Shown piece after piece: positions 50,065-59,370 of a DNA stretch of 64,000 bases. This DNA is from an uncultured Eubacteriales bacterium (GTDB lineage: Bacteria; Bacillota; Clostridia; Oscillospirales; Oscillospiraceae): assembly GCA_900079765.1 (NCBI GenBank), contig LT599017.1:1178001-1242000 (forward strand). Direction: 5' to 3'. A program made the translations under genes and the position numbers. Numbering within the stretch: position 1 is the stretch's first letter; the number at the start of each line of letters is the position of its first letter. The notes beneath the pieces are model-generated. The model saw only the letters and a program-made list of their open reading frames with translations. It was not told where the DNA came from and did not search any database.

Positions 50065-51729
50065 GTGAAAACCGACATTGAAATCGCGCAGGAAGCCATC
50101 CCTCTCCCCATCGGTGAAATTGCAGCCAAGCTGGAACTCGGCGCCGACGTTATGGAGCCCTATGGATACACGAAAGCCAAACTGGATGTGAGCGCCATCC
50201 GCCAAAAGCCCCGTAAAGGCAAGCTGATTTTGGTTACCGCCATCAACCCTACCCCGGCGGGGGAGGGGAAGACCACCACCAGCGTGGGTCTGGCCGATGC
50301 GCTGAGCTTGCTGGGAAAGAAGACCGTCCTGGCCCTGCGGGAGCCGTCTCTCGGCCCCGTTTTCGGCGTCAAGGGCGGCGCGGCGGGGGGCGGGTACGCC
50401 CAGGTCATCCCCATGGAGGACATCAACCTCCACTTTACCGGGGACTTCCATGCCATCGGCGCGGCCAATAACCTGCTGGCCGCTTTACTCGACAACCACA
50501 TCCAGCAGGGCAACGCCCTGGGGCTCGACGTGCGGCGCATCACCTGGAAACGCTGCGTGGATATGAACGACCGGCAGCTGAGAAACATCGTCTGCGGGCT
50601 GGGCGGCAAGGTGGACGGCGTGCCCCGGGAGGACGGGTTCGACATCACCGTCGCAAGCGAGGTCATGGCGGTTCTCTGCCTCTCCAGCGACCTGATGGAC
50701 CTGAAGAAGTGCCTCGGCCGCATGGTGGTGGGGTATACCCGGGAAGATAAGCCCGTCACCGCCCATGACCTGAAAGCCGAGGGGGCTATGGCCGCCCTCC
50801 TGAAGGACGCCATCAAACCAAATCTCGTACAGACTTTGGAGCATACCCCCGCCCTCATCCACGGCGGGCCCTTCGCCAACATCGCCCACGGCTGCAACTC
50901 CATCTCAGCCACCGACACCGCCCTCCGGCTGGGGGATTACGTGGTCACCGAGGCGGGCTTTGGCGCGGACCTGGGGGCTGAGAAGTTTTTGGACATCAAG
51001 TGCCGCTACGGCGGCCTCACCCCCAGCGCGGTGGTCATCGTCGCCACCGTTCGGGCCCTCAAGCACCACGGCGGCGCGGCCAAGGCCGATCTGGGCAGCG
51101 AAAACCTGGAGCTTTTGGAAAAGGGCCTTCCCAACCTCCTCCAGCACGTGGAGAACATCACCAAGGTCTATGGCCTTCCCGCGGTGGTGGCCATCAACCG
51201 TTTTCCCACTGACAGCGAGGCAGAGCTAAAGCTTGTGGAGGACAAGTGCCGGGAGCTGGGGGTCAACGTGGCGCTCAGCGAGGTATGGGGCAAGGGCGGC
51301 AAGGGCGGCGAGGCCCTGGGCCGGGAGGTTCTGCGCCTGTGCGAGGAAGAGAACCACTTCCGGTTCTCATACGACGCGGAAGACTCTATTGAGGAAAAGC
51401 TCCATGCCATAGCTACAAAAATTTACCATGCAGACGGCGTGGATCTGACGCCCAACGCCAAAAAGCAGGCGGCCCAGCTCACCGAGCTGGGATATGGGAA
51501 CCTGCCCATCTGCATGGCGAAGACCCAGTATTCCTTCTCCGACGACGCGGCCCTCCTGGGTGCGCCCCGGGGGTTCCGCGTCACCGTCCGTAACCTGAAG
51601 GTCTCCGCCGGTGCTGGGTTTGTCGTCGCTCTCACGGGCGACATCATGACCATGCCCGGCCTGCCCAAGATTCCGGCAGCGGAAAATATCGACGTGGACG
51701 AAACCGGCAGGATCACCGGGCTCTTCTAA
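50065..51729 (+). CDS. fhs: Formate-tetrahydrofolate ligase
   Basis: 554 residues. The GTG at 50065 gives [20 protein letters not shown], the usual family start, and correct spacing to AAAGGGG; the GTG at 50056 is too close. ATP-binding loop [11 protein letters not shown] (about 63-73), then [21 protein letters not shown] and the C-terminal [16 protein letters not shown]. Activates formate with ATP onto tetrahydrofolate for one-carbon metabolism, purine synthesis or acetogenesis. Full length. The last 79 bases are repeated just downstream. Confidence 0.97.
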   Translation: MKTDIEIAQEAIPLPIGEIAAKLELGADVMEPYGYTKAKLDVSAIRQKPRKGKLILVTAINPTPAGEGKTTTSVGLADALSLLGKKTVLALREPSLGPVFGVKGGAAGGGYAQVIPMEDINLHFTGDFHAIGAANNLLAALLDNHIQQGNALGLDVRRITWKRCVDMNDRQLRNIVCGLGGKVDGVPREDGFDITVASEVMAVLCLSSDLMDLKKCLGRMVVGYTREDKPVTAHDLKAEGAMAALLKDAIKPNLVQTLEHTPALIHGGPFANIAHGCNSISATDTALRLGDYVVTEAGFGADLGAEKFLDIKCRYGGLTPSAVVIVATVRALKHHGGAAKADLGSENLELLEKGLPNLLQHVENITKVYGLPAVVAINRFPTDSEAELKLVEDKCRELGVNVALSEVWGKGGKGGEALGREVLRLCEEENHFRFSYDAEDSIEEKLHAIATKIYHADGVDLTPNAKKQAAQLTELGYGNLPICMAKTQYSFSDDAALLGAPRGFRVTVRNLKVSAGAGFVVALTGDIMTMPGLPKIPAAENIDVDETGRITGLF

Positions 51730-51865
51730 GCCGGGCATGGTCATGCCGCCGCAAGTGCGGCGTACGAGGGTTTTGATGCAGTCAAAACCTCGAAATCGGG
51801 GGAATTCATTTTCCCCGATTTGAATAAAATGAGGGGTCCCATACGGCCCCGGCCATATGGGGAGC

Positions 51866-51944
51866 CATGCCCGGCCTTCCCAAGGTTCCAGCAGCGGAAA
51901 ATATCGACGTGGACGAAACCGGCAGGATCACCGGGCTCTTTTAA
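51866..51944 (+). pseudogene. Duplicated 3' end of fhs
   Basis: Bases 51866-51944 repeat the last 79 bases of fhs (51651-51729) with four or five differences and keep the frame and stop codon ([19 protein letters not shown], then RITGLF). There is no start or ribosome site. The 136 bases between hold a fragment with another GGCATGGTCATGCC palindrome. It is a remnant of a tandem duplication. The stretch 51945-52007 holds no other gene. Confidence 0.9.
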
Positions 51945-52007
51945 AATCTGCAAAGATTGGGCGCGACCTTGCGGCCGCGCCCGGTTTTGCAAAATACTTA
52001 CTGAAAG

Positions 52008-52340
52008 TTAGCGTACCGCGTTGCTCACGCCGCGGCCAATGTCTGCCACGCCGTTGGCGACTCCGCCGGTCACGTCCCGTGCGGCATTGCCCACACCCCG
52101 GGTCACGCTACGCACACCTTGGCCAGCGTTGTTCACCACGCCGCCCGTCGCGCCGGTGGTGCTGGGCACGGTGGTCGTGGTGGGCATGGTGCTGGGGGTC
52201 ACGGTGGTAGTGGCAGTGGTCGTGGGTTTTGTGGATGTCGTGGGTTTCGTGGTGGTGCCGGGTGTACTGGTGGTGGTGCAGCCGGTCGCAGTAAGGGCCA
52301 GGGCTAAAACAAGCCCCGAAAGAGCCAGATATCGTCTCAT
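52008..52340 (-). CDS. Small Thr/Val-rich lipoprotein
   Basis: 110 residues from ATG 52340 with GGGAGG 7 bases upstream. Lipoprotein signal MRRYLALSGLVLALALTATGC (Cys21), then a Thr/Pro-rich low-complexity stretch (about 22-65) and a GV-rich tail with repeats of the form GVGNAARDVTGGVANGVADI (about 75-110). This tail resembles the repeated helix-forming segments of small envelope lipoproteins. Function unknown. Confidence 0.72.
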   Translation of the reverse strand: MRRYLALSGLVLALALTATGCTTTSTPGTTTKPTTSTKPTTTATTTVTPSTMPTTTTVPSTTGATGGVVNNAGQGVRSVTRGVGNAARDVTGGVANGVADIGRGVSNAVR

Positions 52341-52589
52341 TTTACATCCTCCCGGTGTTTTTTGATCATTTTTAGATGTTTGGTTCTCCATCCGTCTCCT
52401 ATTATATGTGGTTCACGTTGTTTTACACGGACAAGACAAACGGTAAAATTTTTTTGAAATGGTACTTGCTTTTCATAGGGACTTCTGTTAAGATAATAAC
52501 AGGAATAATTCTTGCCAAGCGCATTTTTTAAATTGGGCACACCAGCCGAGAAACGGTATGCCACACATAAAATTTAGGAGGGTAAATTT

Positions 52590-52976
52590 ATGGAACTTGA
52601 GCTTTATCGCTGCGCTCACTGTGGAAACGTGGTATTCAAGGCCGTGGACAAGGGGACTCCCATCTCCTGCTGCGGCGAGGTCATGCAGAAGCTTATTCCC
52701 GGCACCACCGACGGCGCGCTGGAGAAGCACGTCCCCGTGGTGGAGAAACAGGCGGTCGACGGCGGCTACTTTGTGGACGTGAAGGTCGGCTCCGTGGCGC
52801 ATCCCATGCTGCCTGAGCACTATCTGCCCATCATCGCGGCTGTCAGCGGCGATACCGTCACCATCCGCCTGCCTAAGCCCGGCGACGAGCCTGTGCTCCA
52901 TACCTTCTGCGCCGACGGCGACGTGACCGGGTATGAGCTGTGCAACCTGCACGGCTACTGGAAGAGCGCCGAGTAA
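52590..52976 (+). CDS. dfx: Desulfoferrodoxin (superoxide reductase)
   Basis: 128 residues. The N-terminal desulforedoxin-like iron site has Cys pairs in YRCAHCGNVV and ISCCGEVM. The catalytic site II is provided by His in EKHVPV, VAHPM and EHYL, and Cys-x-x-His in CNLHGYW near the end. It reduces superoxide to peroxide with electrons from rubredoxin-like donors, and the next gene encodes the peroxide-removing rubrerythrin. GGAGGG sits 8 bases before the ATG. Confidence 0.96.
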   Translation: MELELYRCAHCGNVVFKAVDKGTPISCCGEVMQKLIPGTTDGALEKHVPVVEKQAVDGGYFVDVKVGSVAHPMLPEHYLPIIAAVSGDTVTIRLPKPGDEPVLHTFCADGDVTGYELCNLHGYWKSAE

Positions 52977-53021
52977 AACCGTTTTCCCAATTCAAATAGA
53001 TATAGAAAGGTAGTGGTTTAC

Positions 53022-53555
53022 ATGGAGCTGAAGGGAAGCAAGACCGAGGCCAACCTCTGGAAAGCATTTGCCGGGGAGTCTATGGCCCGCAATAAGTACA
53101 CTTATTTTGCCAGCGCCGCCAAGAAAGAGGGCTACGAGCAGATCGCCGCCATTTTCGAGGAGACCGCAGGCAACGAAAAAGAGCACGCCAAGCTCTGGTT
53201 CAAGGAGCTGAGCGGCATCGGCGATACCGCGACCAATCTGAAGGCCGCCGCCGCCGGCGAGCACGAGGAATGGACCGACATGTACAAGTACATGGCCGAG
53301 GATGCCAAGGCCGAGGGTTTTGCGAAGCTTGCCTTCCTCTTCGAGGGTGTTGGCAAGGTGGAGAAGGAGCACGAAGAGCGCTACCTTGCCCTGCTCAAGA
53401 ATCTTGAGGACGGCGTGGTCTTCAAGCGCGGCGACGAGTATATGTGGAAGTGCCGTAACTGCGGCCATATCCACATCGGCAAAGAGCCTCCTCAGGTCTG
53501 TCCCGTGTGCGCCCATCCCCAGGCCTATTTTGAAATCTGCGCGAAGAATTATTAA
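53022..53555 (+). CDS. rbr: Rubrerythrin
   Basis: 177 residues from ATG 53022 ([30 protein letters not shown], the family start). Diiron four-helix domain with Glu residues in [22 protein letters not shown], and [15 protein letters not shown]-terminal rubredoxin site [10 protein letters not shown] and [11 protein letters not shown]. It reduces hydrogen peroxide to water in the cytosol of anaerobes. It follows desulfoferrodoxin by 45 bases and ends at a strong terminator, giving an oxygen-defence pair. Confidence 0.96.
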   Translation: MELKGSKTEANLWKAFAGESMARNKYTYFASAAKKEGYEQIAAIFEETAGNEKEHAKLWFKELSGIGDTATNLKAAAAGEHEEWTDMYKYMAEDAKAEGFAKLAFLFEGVGKVEKEHEERYLALLKNLEDGVVFKRGDEYMWKCRNCGHIHIGKEPPQVCPVCAHPQAYFEICAKNY

Positions 53556-53559
53556 GCTT

Positions 53560-53598
53560 AAAAAAGCTGCCCGGAGGTTTCCTCCGGGCAGCTTTTTT
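53560..53598 (+). terminator. Terminator after rubrerythrin
   Basis: Perfect GC-rich stem (AGCTGCCCGGAGG against its complement) with loop TTTC, flanked by A and T runs. Confidence 0.92.
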
Positions 53599-53851
53599 AG
53601 CTATATAAAGGGGTGAAACCATAAGGTCAGCCGGTAGGGCGGCGCGTTCCTTTTGCGGGTTAAGGATGGCTGGAAAGGACTAGTAAATTTGTAGGAGGTT
53701 ATGACATTTTTTAGGAACAATTGCTCAAAAATTTTGTCCTAAAAAAATAAATTTTGTAAAAAAACACAGAAAACGCTAATATATCGTCTGGAGGCCGTGA
53801 TAAACTATCCCTATAATCTTAGTTAGATTCGAATATTGAGAGGTGTTTTAC

Positions 53852-54100
53852 ATGTCGGAGGCAGCAAGGGTTGGCCGTCGCATCAAGTACCTGAGAAAAC
53901 GGAAAGGCTACACGCAGGAGCGCCTGGCAAACGAACTTTTCGTCAGCCAATCTTACCTGCGCGAAATCGAACATGGCACGGCAAACCCTACCGTCAATCT
54001 GGTCGCGAAGATCACCCTCTTCCTGGAGGGCCTGCCGGACATCGTCCCGGAGGGCGGCGCCTGGCCCGAGGAAGAGGAGATGGCTCTGCTGCCGAGATAG
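53852..54100 (+). CDS. XRE-family helix-turn-helix regulator
   Basis: 82 residues from ATG 53852, seven bases after GAGAGG. A single XRE HTH (VGRRIKYLRKRKGYTQERLANELFVSQSYLREIEHGTANPTVNLVAKITLFL, about 7-58) followed by a short acidic tail (PEEEEMALLPR). No sensor domain. A TATAAT at about 53811-53816 probably marks its promoter. Target genes are unknown. Confidence 0.88.
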   Translation: MSEAARVGRRIKYLRKRKGYTQERLANELFVSQSYLREIEHGTANPTVNLVAKITLFLEGLPDIVPEGGAWPEEEEMALLPR

Positions 54101-54113
54101 CACCTTAAAAAAA

Positions 54114-54141
54114 GCAGGGGCGGCTCTTTGGCCGCCCCCGC
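54114..54141 (-). terminator. Terminator of leuA
   Basis: GCAGGGGCGGC pairs with GCCGCCCCCGC. On the minus strand it is followed by seven T, so it terminates leuA. Confidence 0.85.
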
Positions 54142-54177
54142 AAGTCATATTTGAAGTTACCGGAAGGCCCTCCGCCT

Positions 54178-55860
54178 TCAGCGGGAGGGGCAGAAGGAGC
54201 GGTTGATGGCGGAGAGGATGCCCTTGAGGGGGGCCAGATTGATGTTGTGGGAGATGCCCACGCCAAAGACGCTCTTCCCGTCCTTGTCCTTGAGCTGGAT
54301 ATAGGCCACGGCCATGGAGTCCGAGCCCACGGAGATGGCGTGCTCCTTATAGTCCACGAAGGTGAACTGGTCCATCTTCTGCCCATGGATCGCGTTGAAG
54401 AAGGCGTCGATGGGGCCGTTGCCTGCGCCCTGGACCTGGAAAACGGTGTCCTGGTGCTTGAGGGTACCTTCGAAGGTGACGTGGGAGTCGCCGTTTTCGT
54501 CGGTACGCTCGGAGAAGGAGTGGCGCACAAGCTGGTAGGGGCTGGCCGCGTCGATATAGCTCTCCTTGAAGAGCTCGTAGACGCGCTCGGGCTTGAGCTC
54601 GGTGCCCACCCGATCGGTCTCCGCCTGGACGATGTGGCCGAACTCAGGGTGCATGGCCTTGGGCAGGTCGAACCCGAAGTTGTGCTGCATGACGAAGGCC
54701 GCGCCCCCCTTGCCCGACTGGGAGTTGATGCGGATGATGGGCTCGTACTGCCGTCCCACATCGGCGGGGTCGATGGGAAGGTAGGGGATCTCCCACTTGT
54801 CGGTGCCGCTCTCGCGCATGTAGGCCGAGCCCTTATTGATGGCGTCCTGGTGGGAGCCGGAGAAGGCGGTGAAGACCAGCTCCCCCGCGTAGGGCTGCCG
54901 CTCGCCCACCTTCATCTTGGTGGAGCGCTCGTACATATCTTTAATCTTATTCATGTCGGAGAAATCAAGCCCCGGGTCCACGCCCTGGGTGTGCATGTTC
55001 AGCGCCAGGGTCACCATGTCCACGTTGCCGGTGCGCTCGCCGTTGCCGAAGAGGGTGGCCTCGATGCGCTCGGCCCCGGCAAGCAAGCCCATCTCGGCGG
55101 TGGCCACGCCGCAGCCCCGGTCGTTGTGCGGGTGGAGGGAGATGATGGCGCAGTTTCGGCTGGGGATCTTTCCGATAAAGTACTCGATCTCGTCAGCGAA
55201 GTAGTTGGGCATACAGTTTTCCACCGTGGTGGGCAGGTTGAGGATGGCCCGTTTCTCCGGCGTGGCGCCCAAAGTCTTAAGGACAGCCTCGCAGATCTCC
55301 ACGGCGGCGTCCATCTCGGTGCCCATAAAGCTCTCTGGGGAATATTCATACCGCAGGTCCATCCCCGCGTCGATGGCGGGCTGGCTCAGCTCGGCGATGA
55401 GGGCGGCGGCGTCCACGGCGATTTTCTTCACGCCCTCCACGTCGGTCTGGAAGACCACCTTGCGCTGGAGGGTGGAGGTGGAGTTATAGAAGTGGAAGAT
55501 GACATGCTTCGCGCCCCGAATGGCCTCGAAGGTCTTCTCGATGAGGTGGGGGCGGGCCTGGACCAGCACCTGGATGGTCACATCGTCGGGGATGTGACCG
55601 CCGTCGATGAGCTCGCGGCAGATCTCGTACTCGGTCTCGCTTGCGGAGGGGAAACCGATCTCGATCTCCTTCACGCCGATGTCCAGCAGCGTGTGGAAGT
55701 ACTCCAGCTTTTCCTGGAGGTTCATGGGGTCCACCAGGGCCTGGTTGCCGTCGCGCAGGTCCACGCTGCACCAGATGGGAGCATTGGTGATCTGCCTGTC
55801 GGGCCACCGGCGGCGCTCCATTCTGATGGGGGCAAAGGGGACATACTTCTCGTTGTTCAT
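54178..55860 (-). CDS. leuA: 2-isopropylmalate synthase
   Basis: 560 residues, the longer LeuA type. N-terminal TIM-barrel with catalytic/metal residues in CSVDLRDGNQALVDP and SLHPHNDRGCGVATAE, GFPSASETEYEI, and GNGERTGNVDMVTLALNMH. The C-terminal LeuA allosteric dimer domain (about 430-560) binds leucine. It condenses acetyl-CoA with 2-oxoisovalerate, the first step of leucine synthesis. AGGAGG precedes the ATG. A T-box leader lies directly upstream, so charged leucine tRNA level controls transcription. No other leu genes follow. Confidence 0.95.
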   Translation of the reverse strand: MNNEKYVPFAPIRMERRRWPDRQITNAPIWCSVDLRDGNQALVDPMNLQEKLEYFHTLLDIGVKEIEIGFPSASETEYEICRELIDGGHIPDDVTIQVLVQARPHLIEKTFEAIRGAKHVIFHFYNSTSTLQRKVVFQTDVEGVKKIAVDAAALIAELSQPAIDAGMDLRYEYSPESFMGTEMDAAVEICEAVLKTLGATPEKRAILNLPTTVENCMPNYFADEIEYFIGKIPSRNCAIISLHPHNDRGCGVATAEMGLLAGAERIEATLFGNGERTGNVDMVTLALNMHTQGVDPGLDFSDMNKIKDMYERSTKMKVGERQPYAGELVFTAFSGSHQDAINKGSAYMRESGTDKWEIPYLPIDPADVGRQYEPIIRINSQSGKGGAAFVMQHNFGFDLPKAMHPEFGHIVQAETDRVGTELKPERVYELFKESYIDAASPYQLVRHSFSERTDENGDSHVTFEGTLKHQDTVFQVQGAGNGPIDAFFNAIHGQKMDQFTFVDYKEHAISVGSDSMAVAYIQLKDKDGKSVFGVGISHNINLAPLKGILSAINRSFCPSR

Positions 55861-55894
55861 GGGGAATGACCTCCTTGACGCCGGGGGAATACAA

Positions 55895-56165
55895 AAACGC
55901 CCCCGACCTAAAATTAGGTCAGGGGCGTAAACTTACGCGGTACCACCCTGATTCGGCAGTCAGTTTCCCGACAGCCCTCGATGGCCTCCAACAAGGCCGT
56001 GGCCGGTAACGTGGCCGGACGGTCCGCCTTACTCGCGTTCAGGCAGACAGCTCAGGGACCAGTATACACATGACCTCCGCACATTGGCTCGCACCGGGCG
56101 CCAACTCTCTGAGAGGGAGTGCCATGTCTTCTTCCCGTCATCGCTCTTTGGGATTGGGGCCATTA
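55895..56165 (-). promoter_or_regulatory. T-box riboswitch of leuA
   Basis: On the minus strand the leader has a stem I with the distal AGAGAGTTGGCG element (56107-56096 region), the T-box core AGGGTGGTACCGCG (about 55950-55937) and a terminator (arms 55897-55910 and 55915-55928 with T run). The specifier loop probably exposes CTG (complement of 56060-56062), a leucine codon, judged from flanking stems. Uncharged tRNA-Leu would allow read-through. Confidence 0.9.
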
Positions 56166-56434
56166 TAGCCGAAAGTTTTGAAGTTGTCAAGGGAGGAAGT
56201 TTTTGGGGAACTAGAACTGAGGGAATCATAGCCATTTATAAAACTTATCTGATTGTGATCGCTGCTCGTCCATAAGCATTGTGGACTTCATGATAATGAG
56301 TAAAGAAAAAGGTTATCCTTCCATGCAGAGAACCACAAATCAGCGCTTCAGCTCTCTTCTTCATATGATAACGGTTTAAACGAGTTCAGTGTGTCATATC
56401 GGCGGGATATCTGGCAATGGGCATACCAGTAAAA

Positions 56435-56466
56435 AGGAGGCGGCCCCGCATGGGGCCGCCTCCTTA
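56435..56466 (-). terminator. Terminator after the HPr gene
   Basis: AAGGAGGCGGCCCC pairs with GGGGCCGCCTCCTT; on the minus strand T residues follow. The 270 bases between this and the T-box leader show no gene. Confidence 0.88.
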
Positions 56467-56481
56467 AATAGCGGGGGGAAC

Positions 56482-56754
56482 TTACTCGCCGAAACCGCCC
56501 TCGACCTGGGCGACCAGATGGTCCACGGCCTCTTTCTCATCGGGGCCGTTGGCGGCGATCTCGATGGTGGTGCCGCAGCTCAGGCCGGCGGCCAGGAGCA
56601 TAATGATGGACTTGGCGTTGGCGGGGTCGCTGCCAGCGTCAACGTTGCGGATGGTGATGTCGGACTTGAACTGCTTCGTGGCCATCACGAAAGTAGAGGC
56701 CGGACGGGCGTGGAGGCCCGTCTTATTGATGATCTTCGTCTGCCGTGCGTACAA
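56482..56754 (-). CDS. ptsH: HPr family phosphocarrier protein
   Basis: 90 residues from TTG 56754, chosen because GAGGTG lies just upstream and the product then begins MYARQTKIINKTGLHARPAS with His15 in place. The regulatory serine is Ser49 in NAKSIIMLLAAG. The spacing between His15 and this Ser is three longer than usual. In the phosphotransferase system HPr carries phosphate from enzyme I; in Bacillota HPr kinase phosphorylates the Ser for catabolite control. No other PTS genes are in the window. Confidence 0.88.
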   Translation of the reverse strand: MYARQTKIINKTGLHARPASTFVMATKQFKSDITIRNVDAGSDPANAKSIIMLLAAGLSCGTTIEIAANGPDEKEAVDHLVAQVEGGFGE

Positions 56755-56882
56755 TGGGTCCACCTCATTTTTCTTCAATCTTGCAGATGCGCCCCTTCAA
56801 ACAGGGGGCGCTTCTTACCTATTAGGATATAACAGAAGCGCTGAATTTTCAACAGAAAAAATTTTGCTAACGGGGGAAAGGC

Positions 56883-57338
56883 TTATTTTTCCTTGAGAAG
56901 CTTGTTGAGCTCCGACATGAAGGTGCTGATGTCCTTAAATTGGCGGTAGACCGACGCGAACCGGACATAGGATACCTCGTCCACATCCTTGAGCTTTTCC
57001 ATCACCAGCTCGCCGATGCGGGCGGAGGGGACCTCACGGTCCATCTCGTTCTGGAGCGCCTGCTCGATCTCGTCGGCGATGCGCTGGAGGGTATCGAAGG
57101 AGACAGTACGCTTTTCACAGGCGCGGAGCATGCTGCCGGTCAGCTTGCTGCGGTCGAAGGTCTGGCGGCTGCCGTCCTTTTTGATGACCACGAGGGGCAG
57201 GCTCTCCATCGTCTCGTAGGTGGTGAACCGCTTGTGGCACTCCAGGCACTCCCGCCGGCGGCGGATGCTGGACCCCTCGTCCGAGGGGCGGGAGTCTACG
57301 ACCTTGCTCTCCAGATTAGAACAGAACGGGCACTTCAT
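56883..57338 (-). CDS. nrdR: Transcriptional regulator NrdR
   Basis: 151 residues, standard length. Zinc ribbon CPFC and CLEC (about 3-34) with the [28 protein letters not shown] signature, then the ATP-cone domain [16 protein letters not shown] (about 50-140). It represses ribonucleotide reductase genes when dATP is bound. Not adjacent to nrd genes here. Confidence 0.96.
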   Translation of the reverse strand: MKCPFCSNLESKVVDSRPSDEGSSIRRRRECLECHKRFTTYETMESLPLVVIKKDGSRQTFDRSKLTGSMLRACEKRTVSFDTLQRIADEIEQALQNEMDREVPSARIGELVMEKLKDVDEVSYVRFASVYRQFKDISTFMSELNKLLKEK

Positions 57339-57487
57339 CGCCGATTCCTCCAGATGGTTTAATCTCTATATAGGCGGGAATAATGAGATAAACAGGATGA
57401 TTATACCGCGAGTGAAAGCGAATGGCATCAATGAGTCATGCTTTTCGGTTGTGCGCATGGCGGACGAGAAAAGCGACTCGAAGGAAA

Positions 57488-57516
57488 GTATAATAACCGC
57501 ATTGCGGTTATTATAC
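57488..57516. repeat. Perfect 14-base palindrome
   Basis: GTATAATAACCGCA, one T, TGCGGTTATTATAC. Each arm contains TATAAT-like sequence toward the outside. It lies in a 305-base gap (57339-57643) upstream of nrdR and of the small ORF. No other feature is seen in the gap. Confidence 0.8.
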
Positions 57517-57643
57517 CATAGAAATACTAAATATGGTATCTCTTTTTCAAAAAGTTTCGCGCGATGTATTTCAGCGCTGCGGGCCTGTATAAAGCAAGCC
57601 AATAATTGGGAAGAATAGGGACACAGAAAGGGAGGTGAGCTAT

Positions 57644-57769
57644 ATGCAGAATAAAAATGAATCCCAGAATAATAAAAGCCAGAACCAGAATAAGTCCAAG
57701 AACCCCAGCAGCGAGAGCAAGAAGAAGGATCGCCCCCAGAGCAAGAGCGAACGGCAGGAGCAGTTCTAA
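57644..57769 (+). CDS. Very hydrophilic 41-residue protein
   Basis: MQNKNESQNNKSQNQNKSKN then PSSESKKKDRPQSKSERQEQF, with a strong GGAGGTGA five to six bases before the ATG and a GC-rich terminator 24 bases after the stop. Almost only Asn, Gln, Lys, Ser, Glu; no hydrophobic residue except near the ends, so probably disordered. The composition recalls very small spore or stress proteins, but I recognise no family. It is a convincing short gene by its signals. Confidence 0.7.
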   Translation: MQNKNESQNNKSQNQNKSKNPSSESKKKDRPQSKSERQEQF

Positions 57770-57792
57770 GGTAAATTACTTCAAGCAAAGAG

Positions 57793-57824
57793 GCGCGCCG
57801 CAAAACCAGCGTTTTGCGGCGCGC
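57793..57824 (+). terminator. Terminator after the 41-residue gene
   Basis: A 14-base perfect inverted repeat (GCGCGCCGCAAAAC and its complement) with loop CAGC, then TTTGT. Confidence 0.8.
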
Positions 57825-57919
57825 TTTGTCGTTGTGCTCCGTCGCCTTTTCGCCGGAGCGCCTCTTTGGGGGCGCGCGGTAAAAAGATGGCTGAGTTCTC
57901 ATCGAGAGAACGTATGAAG

Positions 57920-59344
57920 TCAGTTCACGCTCTCCCGCGCGAGCTGGCCCAGCTCCGCCTGCGTGTATTTCGTCATGGTCCAGCCGCTCAGCGCGAAGAT
58001 GAGATTGATGACCAGAGTCAGCGTGCTGGCGAATGCGAAGGGCATGGCGGAGAAGATGTTGACACCCAGGGTGGAGGCCACAAACACGGCCCCCACGTTC
58101 CATGGGACAAATACCGCGCCCAGCGTGTTGACGTCCTCCGAGATGCGGGAGAGGTTCTCGGGGCGGAGACCGACCTTGCGGAAAAGAGGAGCCATCAGGG
58201 TGCCTACCATAATCATAGAAAAGTTATTATCGGGAATGAGAACGATGCAGATCAGGCACGCCAGCATGGCGCACAGGGCGATGCCCCGGCTGGAGGAGAC
58301 GCGGCTTGAGATGATTTCCACCAGCACGTCCACGACGCCGCAGCCCTTCAGAATACCGCCCACGCCGAGCGCCCCGATGACAATGCCCACCATGTCGAGC
58401 ATGCTCACGATGCCGCCGCGGCTCAGCAGGTTGTTGAGCGAGGCGTCCCCCGTGTCGATGGTGAACCCGGACACCAGGAAAGCGCCTACCTCAGAGATCG
58501 AGTAGCCCTGGTACAGGATGGTGACCAGCGCCCCCGCCAGTGCGCCCAGCATCAGCGACCAGAGCGCGGACTTCTTCATGGCCAGCAGCGTGATGACGAC
58601 GACCGCGGGGATCAGCGTGAGAACGCCGATATGAAAGGTCTGTCCCAGATTGGTGATGATCGCCTGCGTCTGAGCCTCGCCGGAGGAGGAGCCCGCGATG
58701 GTGAAGCCCATGATGAGATAGACCGCCGCCGAAATGAGATATGCCGGCCCGGCCGAGTAGGCCATATGCCTGATATGCTGCATGGGGGTGCAGCCCGCCA
58801 GCGTGGAGTTGAGCAGGACGGAGTCGGACACCGGAGACATCTTGTCTCCAAAATAGGTTCCCGAGATGACGGCCCCGGCGATGACAGGGGCGGGGATACC
58901 CATCCCGATGCCCACGCCCATCATGGCGACGCCAGCGGTGCCCACCGTACCCCAGGAGGTGCCCGTGGCAAGCGCCGTCAGGGTACATAAGACCATGGCG
59001 ATGACTAAGACCAGGTGCGGGTTGATGATTTTAAGGCAGAAATAGATGATGGACGGCACGGTGCCGGCCGAGATCCATACGGCGATCAGCGCGCCCACCG
59101 CGAACAAAATGGCGCAGACCTGGAGGCCGGTTTTGATCATGCCGTAGGCAAAGCCTTCAACCTCGTCGGCGGTGTAGCCCAGGTACATGGCGAAGGGCAG
59201 CAGCAGCAGCCAGGAGAAGAAGAGCAGGAAGATCATTTGCAGCTGAAAAACGCCGATCCCGATTCCGATAAATGCCACTAGGGTACCGATGGTCAGGAGT
59301 ACGAAACCCAGGGAGGGTTTCTTTTTGTCTTTGATACCTTCCAT
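57920..59344 (-). CDS. NhaC family Na+/H+ antiporter
   Basis: 474 residues from ATG 59344 (AAAGGGG nine bases upstream). About eleven to twelve membrane helices. Family stretches: GTSWGTVGTAGVAMMGVGIGMGIPAPVIAGAVISGTYFGDKMSPVSDSVLLNSTLAGC and RGGIVSMLDMVGIVIGALGVGGILKGCG, and the late IPDNNFSMIMVGTLM and FVPWNVGAVFVASTLGV segments. It exchanges sodium for protons or, in some NhaC relatives, amines or amino-acid pairs. It lies 26 bases after a PatB-like lyase, so they may act together, for example exporting sodium or an amine product. Confidence 0.92.
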   Translation of the reverse strand: MEGIKDKKKPSLGFVLLTIGTLVAFIGIGIGVFQLQMIFLLFFSWLLLLPFAMYLGYTADEVEGFAYGMIKTGLQVCAILFAVGALIAVWISAGTVPSIIYFCLKIINPHLVLVIAMVLCTLTALATGTSWGTVGTAGVAMMGVGIGMGIPAPVIAGAVISGTYFGDKMSPVSDSVLLNSTLAGCTPMQHIRHMAYSAGPAYLISAAVYLIMGFTIAGSSSGEAQTQAIITNLGQTFHIGVLTLIPAVVVITLLAMKKSALWSLMLGALAGALVTILYQGYSISEVGAFLVSGFTIDTGDASLNNLLSRGGIVSMLDMVGIVIGALGVGGILKGCGVVDVLVEIISSRVSSSRGIALCAMLACLICIVLIPDNNFSMIMVGTLMAPLFRKVGLRPENLSRISEDVNTLGAVFVPWNVGAVFVASTLGVNIFSAMPFAFASTLTLVINLIFALSGWTMTKYTQAELGQLARESVN

Positions 59345-59370
59345 AATGGGGTCCCCTTTCTTTATTGTGG

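Noticed and set aside
51820-52011. Open frame running through the duplicated fhs end
   Set aside because: It is in a different frame from the fhs copy, has no ribosome site, and the copy lacks a start.
54151-55869. 572-codon open frame opposite leuA
   Set aside because: Composition is a His/Val/Gly/Asp-rich mirror of leuA codons, and the T-box leader fixes leuA as the true gene.
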